Assembly (NCBI GenBank): GCA_036521995.1
Contig: DATDGR010000147.1
Coordinates: forward strand, 1 to 25,930
Direction of reading: 5' to 3'
Origin: Gp13-AA77 sp036521995
GTDB taxonomy: Bacteria; Acidobacteriota; Terriglobia; UBA7540
Length of the DNA: 25,930 bases
Under the pieces are notes generated by a model, which was given only the letters and a program-made list of their open reading frames with translations, was not told the DNA's origin and made no database searches. The position numbers were made by a program, and so were the translations under genes. Below are positions 6,225-14,609 of this stretch, in pieces; positions within the stretch are counted from its first letter, which is position 1; every line of letters begins with the position of its first letter.

Positions 6225-8678
6225 ATGGGGACCTTGCTGCAAGACCTGAAATACGGTTTGAGGATGCTGGCGAAGAATCCGGGCTTCACGGTTGTCGCCG
6301 TGCTGACGGCCGCGCTCGGCATCGGCGCCACTACGGGTATTTTCAGTGTGGTGAACGCTGTCCTGCTTCGCCCCCTGCCTTACGCGCACCCGCAGCAACT
6401 GGTACGCATCTACACGGAGTTCCCCACCTTTCCTCACGGCGGTCTGCGCAAGTTCTGGACCTCGGCGCCGGAGTACTTCGACTTGAAGAGGGATACTCGA
6501 TCCTGGGCTTCCCTCGACGCTTGGGTCAATACGGGTGCGAACATCGGAACCACGACGCCGCTTCGAGTAACAAATTCCTACGTCACCGGTGGCCTTCTGA
6601 GGGCTTTGGCGGTCGCCCCTCTCCGAGGAAGGCTCATCGCCCCTTCCGATGATCTGCCTGGTGCACCTTTGGTGGTGGACATCTCGTACGGACTTTGGCA
6701 GCGGGCCTTCGGGGCAGAGCCGGGCATCGTAGGCCGCGAAACTCTATTCAACGGGGCGAAGTGTACGGTCATTGGCGTCATGCCCAAAGACTTTCATTTC
6801 CCGCCCGGAGAAGTTGACCCCCCTGAAGTCTGGGTGCCGCTTCAGCTTGACCCGGCAAAGCCCGGCGATCGGGGCTCACACAATTTCTATCTGTTAGGGC
6901 GCCTGAAGCCCGGCGTAACACCCCCGCAGGCCCAGGCGGAATTCGCCAGCCTGGTGCGCGCATGGGGCGAGAGGGGCTCGGCCAAAGATCATCACTTTGA
7001 CCCCAAGAACCACACCATTGTCAGTTACCCCTTGCAGGACGAGGTGGTCGGCGGCGTGCGTCCCGCCCTGCTGATGCTGCTCGGCGCTGTGGGATTTGTG
7101 CTGCTCATTGCGTGCAGCAACGTGGCCAGCCTGCTACTGGCTCGCGCCGAGGCGCGCGAGCAGGAGGTGACGATTCGCAGCGCCCTGGGAGCGGGCTGGC
7201 GCCGGTTGCTGCGGCAGTTCGTCACGGAGGGCGTGACGCTGGCGGTCTTCGGAGCTGCTGCCGGTCTGATTCTGGCTGAAGCAGGGTTAGGGTTGATCAA
7301 GGCCACGAACGACGGAAGCATTCCTCGTCTGGGTGAGATAGGGATCGATGCCAGTGTGCTGGGGTTCGCTTTGCTGGTCTCAGTTGTTACCGGTGTTCTA
7401 TTTGGGATGACGCCGGCCTTGCACTTGAAACTGGGGGATCTTCATGACCGTCTGAAAGCTGCCGGCGGGAGGGTGGCAGGGTCTGGCGGAGCGGAGCGGT
7501 TCCGTCGCTGGCTCGTGGTTGGCCAGCTCGCTCTCGCCTTAATGCTCCTGATTGGCACAGGGCTCATGGTGAGGGCCTTCTGGAAGCTGCAGCAAGTCGA
7601 CGTCGGTCTGAATCCTAATGGCGTCATGACCATGAGGGTCGATCTTCCCGGCGCGGTTTACAAAGGTAACGCCGCCATCGACGGTTTTTGGCTTCGACTT
7701 CAGCAACGTGTTGCCACCTTGCCCGGCGTGCGGTCCGCCAGCCTTGCCTCGGGCCTGCCTCCCGACCGGCCGCCTAACGAAAACGACACGAAGATTGAAG
7801 GATTCGTTCAGAAAACCGGTGGCCCCATCCAGAATGTGGATTTCTACCAGACGGTGAGCAACAACTACTTTCGGACGATGGGCATTCGCTTGATTGCAGG
7901 CCGGCTGTTGGACGAGCGTGACGGGCCGGGCGCGCCCAATGTCGCGGTCATCAACGAGACCATGGCGCGCACTTTCTGGGCCAATGATAGTCCCATCGGG
8001 CGCCGTATTCAGCCCGGATTCAGCGGCCCCTGGTGCACCATTGTGGGTGTGGTCGAAGATGTCAAAAACGCTGGTATCGACAAACCGACCGGCACCGAGC
8101 TTTACCTGCCTTTCAATCAGCCGCAGGGCTCAGGCAACAACAGCAACTACATCATCTTAAGCACGGCCGCCGACCCCGAGTCACTTGTGAACGCGGTCCG
8201 TAGCGTGGTACGCGACCTCGATCCGCAATTGCCGGTGTCTAAGGTCCGCAGCATGGACGACGTGATCAGGGCTGCGCAGGCGCGCCCGCGTTTTCTGACC
8301 GTACTGCTGACGGTTTTCTCGATCGTGGCCTTGATCCTGGCCGCGATTGGGCTCTACGGCGTAATCTCCTATGGTGTTTCCCAGCGTACGCAAGAGTTTG
8401 GCATCCGCATGGCCTTGGGAGCCCAATCGCAAGACGTGCTGCGGATCGTTCTGCGCCAAGGCATTCGTCTTGCAATTCTTGGGGTGGCAGGCGGGCTGTT
8501 GGGTTCTCTGATTCTCAGCCGCCTCATGAGGGGATTGTTGTACGGGATTCAGGCCACGGACCCAGGTACATTCGTCGCAGTGTCAGTGGCGTTGGCGGTT
8601 GTTGCGCTCCTGGCTAGCTATATCCCCGCCAGGCGGGCAACCAAAGTGGATCCGATGAAGGCGCTGCGGTATGAGTAG
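6225..8678 (+). CDS. ADOP-family duplicated FtsX/MacB-like permease (ADOP2)
   Basis: This is an 817-residue ADOP paralogue that begins 33 bases after the phosphatase gene behind a G-rich ribosome site (CGGGGGTGG), so probably co-transcribed. TM1 is at about 21-43, the first periplasmic domain at about 45-275, the first FtsX unit from about 277 and the second from about 687. The first coupling helix reads EQEVTIRSALGAG (about 311), departing from the REIxIR consensus of its sisters, while the second (about 721) reads QEFGIRMALGA. The C-terminus ARRATKVDPMKALRYE is canonical. The first periplasmic domain has a distinctive insert around residues 235-265 (including GSAKDHHFDPKNH), which suggests a different periplasmic partner or substrate. 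Confidence 0.9.
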   Translation: MGTLLQDLKYGLRMLAKNPGFTVVAVLTAALGIGATTGIFSVVNAVLLRPLPYAHPQQLVRIYTEFPTFPHGGLRKFWTSAPEYFDLKRDTRSWASLDAWVNTGANIGTTTPLRVTNSYVTGGLLRALAVAPLRGRLIAPSDDLPGAPLVVDISYGLWQRAFGAEPGIVGRETLFNGAKCTVIGVMPKDFHFPPGEVDPPEVWVPLQLDPAKPGDRGSHNFYLLGRLKPGVTPPQAQAEFASLVRAWGERGSAKDHHFDPKNHTIVSYPLQDEVVGGVRPALLMLLGAVGFVLLIACSNVASLLLARAEAREQEVTIRSALGAGWRRLLRQFVTEGVTLAVFGAAAGLILAEAGLGLIKATNDGSIPRLGEIGIDASVLGFALLVSVVTGVLFGMTPALHLKLGDLHDRLKAAGGRVAGSGGAERFRRWLVVGQLALALMLLIGTGLMVRAFWKLQQVDVGLNPNGVMTMRVDLPGAVYKGNAAIDGFWLRLQQRVATLPGVRSASLASGLPPDRPPNENDTKIEGFVQKTGGPIQNVDFYQTVSNNYFRTMGIRLIAGRLLDERDGPGAPNVAVINETMARTFWANDSPIGRRIQPGFSGPWCTIVGVVEDVKNAGIDKPTGTELYLPFNQPQGSGNNSNYIILSTAADPESLVNAVRSVVRDLDPQLPVSKVRSMDDVIRAAQARPRFLTVLLTVFSIVALILAAIGLYGVISYGVSQRTQEFGIRMALGAQSQDVLRIVLRQGIRLAILGVAGGLLGSLILSRLMRGLLYGIQATDPGTFVAVSVALAVVALLASYIPARRATKVDPMKALRYE

Positions 8679-8720
8679 CAGTTGTGAACGGCTAATGCTT
8701 GGGCTCGATGGAATAGAACG

Positions 8721-11165
8721 ATGACGACTCTGCTCAGCGATTTGCGTTACGGCCTCCGCATGCTGAGGCGGAATCCCGGCTTCGCCGCGGTGGCTGTCAT
8801 CACGCTCGCACTCGGCATTGGTGCCAACACGGCTATCTTCTCTGTTGTTGATGGTGTGCTGCTCGATCCGCTGCCCTATACGCAGCCCGAGCGCCTCGTG
8901 GCCCTCTACACGCGGACGGCAGAGTTCGACCAGTCCTCCATTTCGTATCCGAATTTCCTGGACTGGGTACGGGACAATCGTTCCTTCTCCGCTCTGGCTG
9001 CTTATCGCGCCGACGATTTCAGCCTGACGGGGATGGGCGAGCCCGAACGGGTTCCGGTGGATATGGTTTCCGCCAGCTTTTTCCCGGTGCTGGGCGTTAA
9101 GCCAGTGATCGGTCGGACGTTCCTCCCGACCGAGGATCAAGCGGGCGCCGCGCCGGTGGCGCTGATCAGCAGCGGCTTCTGGAAACGAAAGTTTGGCTCC
9201 GCGCCTGATGCGGTCGGAAAAGCGCTCACCCTCAATGGCACGGCCTACACCATCGTCGGAGTCCTTCCTTCCGGCTTCACTTATATCGGCAACAATTTTC
9301 AACGCGGCGATGTGTACGTGCCCATCGGGCAGTGGAATGACCCCACTTTCCGTGACCGCCGCGCCGGCATGGGCATGGATGCTGTGGGCCGGCTCAAGCC
9401 GGGGGTGACCTTCCAGCAGGCAAATGAGGACATGAACGCAGAAGCGAGCCATCTGGCCGAGGCGTACCCCGACGCCGACCAAGGCACCGGCGTGACCTTG
9501 CTCCCGCTGAAGCAGAACGTGGTCGGCGAGGTGCAGCCGTTTCTCATCGTCCTGATGGCCGCAGTGGGCTTCGTACTCCTGATTGCTTGCGTCAACGTCG
9601 CCAACCTGTTGCTGGCGCGTTCTACGGCGCGGGGGCGTGAGTTCGCCATTCGGGCGGCGCTCGGCGCCAGCCCGGGTCGAGCCGTCCGCCAACTCCTCAC
9701 CGAGAGCGTCGTCCTGGCCCTGGCCGGCGGAGCCTTGGGTTTGCTGCTGGCCTCCTGGGGACTCCAAGGGGCGCTGCGAGCGCTGCCCGAAGCGCTGCCG
9801 AGGACCGAGGGCATTCACCTTGACGGAAGGGTGATGTTCTTTACGCTGGCGGCTTCGCTGCTGGCCGGCATTCTGTTCGGCCTAGCGCCGGCCCTGAAGA
9901 TCTCCCGGCCCAAACTCCACGAAACGCTTAAGGAGGGAGGCCGCGGCTCCAGCGGCGCCCGCCACGGCGCGCAGAGCGTCTTTGTGGTGGCGGAGTTGGC
10001 GTTGGCGCTCGTTCTGCTGGCCGGAGGCGGGCTCATGATTCGCAGTCTCGCCAGCCTCTGGGCGGTTGACCCCGGATTCGAGGCGCACAATATCCTGAGC
10101 TTCGCCACCTCCTTGCCGCCGCTCGGCTTGCCGGGGTCGATCCGGGCTGCATGGCTGCGAATTCATGACGACCTGAGCGCTCTGCCCGGTGTGGACGCCG
10201 TCTCGATTACGGTGGCGGCCAGGCCCATGCAGGGCGACTCCGAAGTGCCTTTCTGGCTCGAAGGCCAGCCCAAGCCGGCCACGACGAACGAGATGAAGTC
10301 CACCCTCTTCTACATAGTTGAGCCGGACTATCTGAAGGTGATGCGGATTCCGCTCGAGCGGGGCCGTTTTCTAACCCTCCAGGACAACCAGCAGGCGCCG
10401 CTCGTCACCGTCATCGACCAGCAGTTTGCCCAGCTCTATTTCGGCGGCCAGAATCCTATCGGCCGACGCATCAACTTCGACATCATGAACACCAGTGCGG
10501 AGGTGGTGGGCGTAGTCGGGCACGTCAAGCAATGGGGCCTCGAAGAAGACGCTTCTTCGCCGATCCAGGCGCAGTGCTACTTCCCCCTCACCCAGATTGC
10601 GGACCGGTTCCTGCCCCTCATCGGCTCCAACCTGGGGGTGATGTTGCGCAGCGCCGCCTCGCCGTCGGCGCAGGCGGCCGCGGTGCGCCAAGCTCTGAGC
10701 CGGATCAATAGCCAGATGGTGATGTACGACATCAGGACCATGGACGGCATTATCTCCGACCGGCTGGCCGCGCGCCGCTTCGCCATGATGCTCCTGGGCG
10801 TTTTCGCGGCCCTCGCGCTGGTAATGGCGTGTGTCGGAATTTACGGCGTGATCTCCTATCTCGTCGGCCAGCGCACGCGTGAGATCGGCGTCCGCATGGC
10901 GCTCGGCGCCGGGCGGCGGGAGGTGCTGGGATTGATTCTGAGGGAGGCGGCAAGGATGGCGGTTCTGGGCGTCGCGATCGGGCTGGCGGCCACCTTGGTG
11001 CTCACGCGCCTGATGACAAGGCTGCTGTTCGGGATCAGCGCCCATGATCCGCTCACGCTCGTCGCGGTCGCGGGCCTGCTCACGGTGGTGGCGCTCGCCG
11101 CGTGTTACATTCCCGCCCGCCGGGCAACCAAGGTCGATCCCATGGTAGCGCTCAGGTACGAATGA
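8721..11165 (+). CDS. ADOP-family duplicated FtsX/MacB-like permease (ADOP3)
   Basis: This 814-residue ADOP paralogue follows ADOP2 by 42 bases. The N-terminal LLSDLRYGLRMLRRNPGF and TM1 (about 21-43) are canonical. The first FtsX unit starts near 271, with coupling helix REFAIRAALGA at about 306. The second starts near 685, with REIGVRMALGAG at about 719. The tail is ARRATKVDPMVALRYE. The ribosome site is poor: the run before ATG 8721 (GATGGAATAGAACG) offers only a weak GGAA, so translation may partly depend on coupling to ADOP2. Its reverse strand gives a 411-codon open frame, a GC-rich shadow rather than a gene. Confidence 0.9.
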   Translation: MTTLLSDLRYGLRMLRRNPGFAAVAVITLALGIGANTAIFSVVDGVLLDPLPYTQPERLVALYTRTAEFDQSSISYPNFLDWVRDNRSFSALAAYRADDFSLTGMGEPERVPVDMVSASFFPVLGVKPVIGRTFLPTEDQAGAAPVALISSGFWKRKFGSAPDAVGKALTLNGTAYTIVGVLPSGFTYIGNNFQRGDVYVPIGQWNDPTFRDRRAGMGMDAVGRLKPGVTFQQANEDMNAEASHLAEAYPDADQGTGVTLLPLKQNVVGEVQPFLIVLMAAVGFVLLIACVNVANLLLARSTARGREFAIRAALGASPGRAVRQLLTESVVLALAGGALGLLLASWGLQGALRALPEALPRTEGIHLDGRVMFFTLAASLLAGILFGLAPALKISRPKLHETLKEGGRGSSGARHGAQSVFVVAELALALVLLAGGGLMIRSLASLWAVDPGFEAHNILSFATSLPPLGLPGSIRAAWLRIHDDLSALPGVDAVSITVAARPMQGDSEVPFWLEGQPKPATTNEMKSTLFYIVEPDYLKVMRIPLERGRFLTLQDNQQAPLVTVIDQQFAQLYFGGQNPIGRRINFDIMNTSAEVVGVVGHVKQWGLEEDASSPIQAQCYFPLTQIADRFLPLIGSNLGVMLRSAASPSAQAAAVRQALSRINSQMVMYDIRTMDGIISDRLAARRFAMMLLGVFAALALVMACVGIYGVISYLVGQRTREIGVRMALGAGRREVLGLILREAARMAVLGVAIGLAATLVLTRLMTRLLFGISAHDPLTLVAVAGLLTVVALAACYIPARRATKVDPMVALRYE

Positions 11166-11169
11166 TTGT

Positions 11170-11182
11170 CGATTTTCGATTG
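11170..11182 (+). repeat. 13-base word shared by two ADOP 3' flanks (copy 1)
   Basis: CGATTTTCGATTG begins five bases after the ADOP3 stop. The identical 13-mer begins four bases after the ADOP4 stop (13699-13711). Related GATTG and CGATTG words surround this copy (11163-11197). It lies at the same point after two adjacent paralogues, which suggests either that the gene-plus-flank unit was duplicated or that a short repeat spreads into gene ends. It has no clear terminator structure. Confidence 0.45.
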
Positions 11183-11271
11183 ATGATCGCCGATTGCATG
11201 AAGCGTTTGCCACCGAACCAGGAGAGTCGTTCTTTGCTTTCGGTGGGCAATTCTTCAGATTCGAGGTCTCC

Positions 11272-13695
11272 ATGCGCGCGCTAACCCAGGATCTTCGTTA
11301 CGCCCTCCGGATGCTCCGCCGGAATCCCGGATTCACAGCCGTGGCGGTCATCACACTGGCGCTCGGTATCGGGGCCAATACTGCGATTTTCAGCGTGGTG
11401 AACGCAGTGATCCTGCGGCCGCTACCGTATCCCCGTCCGAACGAGATGGTGCAGTTGACGGCGGCGTGGAAGGACGGCGGCGTCATCGATTCGTTTACGG
11501 TTCCCGAGTTTGAGTTCTACCGTGATCACGCGAACGCCTTTCAGGCATTTTCCGGGTTTCGAGGGGGTTCGGACCTCGAGATCAAGCGAAACAGCAGTTC
11601 CGAATGGATCAAATCGCTGCGCGTGACCGACGGATTCTTTAAGGCGTTGGGCGTCAACCCAGCACTTGGCCGCGGCATTCAGCGTGATGAGACCCGCCCC
11701 GGCAGCGCTCAAACTGTAGTGCTGAGTGATTTACTGTGGCGAGAGGCATTCGGCGCGGACCCGGCTGTGATCGGGCGACAAGTTCGAATGGGCGAGGACC
11801 CTTACACGGTGGTGGGCGTCATGCCCCCCGGTTTCACGTTTGTGGCGCGGCCGGCGGACGTGTTCACCTCCTTGCAGCTTGGGACCGGTATCGAAGACAC
11901 CGGGATGAACACCGGAGTCATCGGGCGTCTCAAGTCGGGAACGGGTCTGGCTCAGGCGCAGGCCAACATGGAGGTTGTGTTTGAAGAGTTCCGTCAAGCC
12001 GGCTCAGCCCAGTCGGGCCAGCGTGGACTGCAATTAGTGGACTATCAAGAGTGGCTTCTCGGGGATCTGCGGCCAAGCTTGTTGATACTGTTCGGAGCTG
12101 TCGGCCTGCTTCTGCTGATCGCCTGCGCGAATGTCGCCAGTCTGATCATGGCGCGCGCCAACGCACGCCAGCGAGAAATCTCCATCCGGCTGGCGCTCGG
12201 CGCCCAGCGCTTGCAACTCCTGCGGCAGTTCCTGACTGAAAGTCTGTTGATCGCCCTGATCGGTGGTGCGGCCGGCCTAGTGGCCACGGCGTGGGCCCTG
12301 AAGGGTCTCATTTCCTCAATCCCGTGGGATATTCCTTCGACCAGTCACATCGGTGTGGACGGTCGTGTGCTTGGTTTCACTTTTCTCGTGGCGCTGGCGA
12401 CGAGCCTGGCCTTCGGCTTCACCTCCTATTGGCAGACGTCAAGGCTCGATCCCAATGCTTCGCTCAAGGAGGGTGGCACACGGGGTGGCCGCAGTACCGC
12501 TCGCAGCCGTACACGCAGCTTGCTGGTGATTGGCGAGGTGGCGCTTTCCCTGATGCTGCTCGTTGGAGCAGGCCTCCTGATCGAGAGCTTGTATCATTTG
12601 CACCAGCAGAAACTCGGCTTTGACCCGCGGCAGGTTTACACCATGACTACGCCTTTCGCGCCCCAAGCAAGGGCGACTGCCGCCCAGGTGTGGAGCTTCG
12701 AGCAGCAGGTGCTGGAACGCCTCCATGCGATACCGGGAGTCACGTCTGAGGCGGTGATCAGCAAGCTGCCGCTTACCGGTCCCAACAATCTACCGACGGA
12801 GCATGAGGGGCATCCCAAGGACAGCATCGGGGGCATGGAGTATCGCGCCATCAGCCCGAGTTACTTCCAAACCATGGGCATCCCAGTCCTGAGAGGCCGG
12901 GGGTTTCAAGAGACGGACACTGCTTCCTCAACGCCGGTCGCGATCGTCAGTGAAACCGTGGCGAGGGCTTGGTGGAGGGACAAAAGCCCAATCGGAGATC
13001 GCATCGTGGTGGGCGAGTATGAAGATCGGCAGTATCCCGAGGTTCTGGAGCCGCCGCGCGAAGTCGTGGGCCTCGTGCCGGATGTGAAGAATCTGGCGAT
13101 CGATGAGCCCCAGCCGACCACAGTCTACGTGCCGGCCTCGCAGCTGTTCCGGCCTCCAAGTTCCACTGCCTGGGTGGTCCATGCCAGTAGCAACTTGGCG
13201 CTCGGGGCGGCGCTCCGTACGGCCGTGACGGGAGTGAACCCTGACCAGCGCGTGCTAGAACTTCAGTCGATGTCAGATATCGTCGCTCAGCAGGTGGCAC
13301 ATCCGAGTTTTAACGCGCTGCTCATGGGCATATTCGCCGCTTTAGCGCTGGCGCTGACTTCGGTGGGGATCTACGGTGTGCTGAGTTTCCACGTGGCTCG
13401 GCGCACTCAAGAAATTGGTATCCGCATGGCTTTGGGCGCAGAATGTGGGAGCGTCCTCCTCATGGTAGTGGGACAGGGAGTGCTCCTGGCGGCTGTCGGG
13501 GTAGGAGCAGGCGTTGCCGGAGCACTTGTCCTTGGCCGATTCCTGTCGAGCCTACTTTCGGGTGTCAAGGCCACAGACCCGGCGATCTACACTCTCGTTT
13601 CCCTGACGTTGCTAGCTGTTGCCCTGCTGGCGAGTTACATTCCTGCCCGCCGCGCCAGCAAGGTGGATCCTATGGTGGCTCTGCGGTATGAATAA
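11272..13695 (+). CDS. ADOP-family duplicated FtsX/MacB-like permease (ADOP4)
   Basis: The frame is open from an ATG at 11194, but ATG 11272 is chosen: GAGG sits five bases before it, and the protein then begins MRALTQDLRYALRM exactly like its paralogues. This gives 807 residues. TM1 follows the RRNPGF motif; the first FtsX unit starts near 265 (REISIRLALGA at about 300) and the second near 679 (TQEIGIRMALGA at about 711). The tail is ARRASKVDPMVALRYE. The second periplasmic domain is Pro- and Gln-rich near PFAPQARATAAQ. The 106-base gap upstream contains the GATTG-type repeats and no clear promoter. Transported or sensed ligand unknown. Confidence 0.9.
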   Translation: MRALTQDLRYALRMLRRNPGFTAVAVITLALGIGANTAIFSVVNAVILRPLPYPRPNEMVQLTAAWKDGGVIDSFTVPEFEFYRDHANAFQAFSGFRGGSDLEIKRNSSSEWIKSLRVTDGFFKALGVNPALGRGIQRDETRPGSAQTVVLSDLLWREAFGADPAVIGRQVRMGEDPYTVVGVMPPGFTFVARPADVFTSLQLGTGIEDTGMNTGVIGRLKSGTGLAQAQANMEVVFEEFRQAGSAQSGQRGLQLVDYQEWLLGDLRPSLLILFGAVGLLLLIACANVASLIMARANARQREISIRLALGAQRLQLLRQFLTESLLIALIGGAAGLVATAWALKGLISSIPWDIPSTSHIGVDGRVLGFTFLVALATSLAFGFTSYWQTSRLDPNASLKEGGTRGGRSTARSRTRSLLVIGEVALSLMLLVGAGLLIESLYHLHQQKLGFDPRQVYTMTTPFAPQARATAAQVWSFEQQVLERLHAIPGVTSEAVISKLPLTGPNNLPTEHEGHPKDSIGGMEYRAISPSYFQTMGIPVLRGRGFQETDTASSTPVAIVSETVARAWWRDKSPIGDRIVVGEYEDRQYPEVLEPPREVVGLVPDVKNLAIDEPQPTTVYVPASQLFRPPSSTAWVVHASSNLALGAALRTAVTGVNPDQRVLELQSMSDIVAQQVAHPSFNALLMGIFAALALALTSVGIYGVLSFHVARRTQEIGIRMALGAECGSVLLMVVGQGVLLAAVGVGAGVAGALVLGRFLSSLLSGVKATDPAIYTLVSLTLLAVALLASYIPARRASKVDPMVALRYE

Positions 13696-13841
13696 TGCCG
13701 ATTTTCGATTGTCACCGTCACCTGCTGAAGACGAACGAAGCCGGAATGTTGCACATAGCAAAGAGATTATGAAAATGTCTCAGCGTTACCAAACGCTAGG
13801 TGCGAATCTTCACAGAACCCTAACATCACAAAGGAGCTGCT
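13696..13841. other. 146-bp intergenic gap with repeat copy, inverted repeat and weak promoter candidate
   Basis: It begins with the second copy of the 13-base word CGATTTTCGATTG (13699-13711). A perfect inverted repeat AGCGTT-acca-AACGCT lies at 13782-13797, 45 bases before the ATPase start, and could be an operator or a leader hairpin. A weak sigma-70-like pair TTGCAC (13749-13754) and GAAAAT (13771-13776) with 16-base spacing lies just before it. This may give the ATPase gene its own promoter, with the inverted repeat downstream of the start site. None of this is strong alone. Confidence 0.35.
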
Positions 13842-14564
<723 letters not shown>

Positions 14565-14609
14565 CGCCCCGCCGGAAGCATCGGTCAACGGCTGGGCCGG
14601 AGGTGTCGA

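Noticed and set aside
8583..9818. 411-codon open frame on the minus strand
   Set aside because: It lies opposite ADOP2 and ADOP3, which have clear family motifs. Its product is rich in Arg, Gln, Gly and His without any domain, typical of antisense GC-rich frames. The same applies to 5586-6437 (-) and 10371-11273 (-).
11194..11271. 26-codon N-terminal extension of ADOP4
   Set aside because: The extension has no similarity to the paralogues, and the downstream ATG 11272 has a good ribosome site and the family start MRALTQDLRYALRM.
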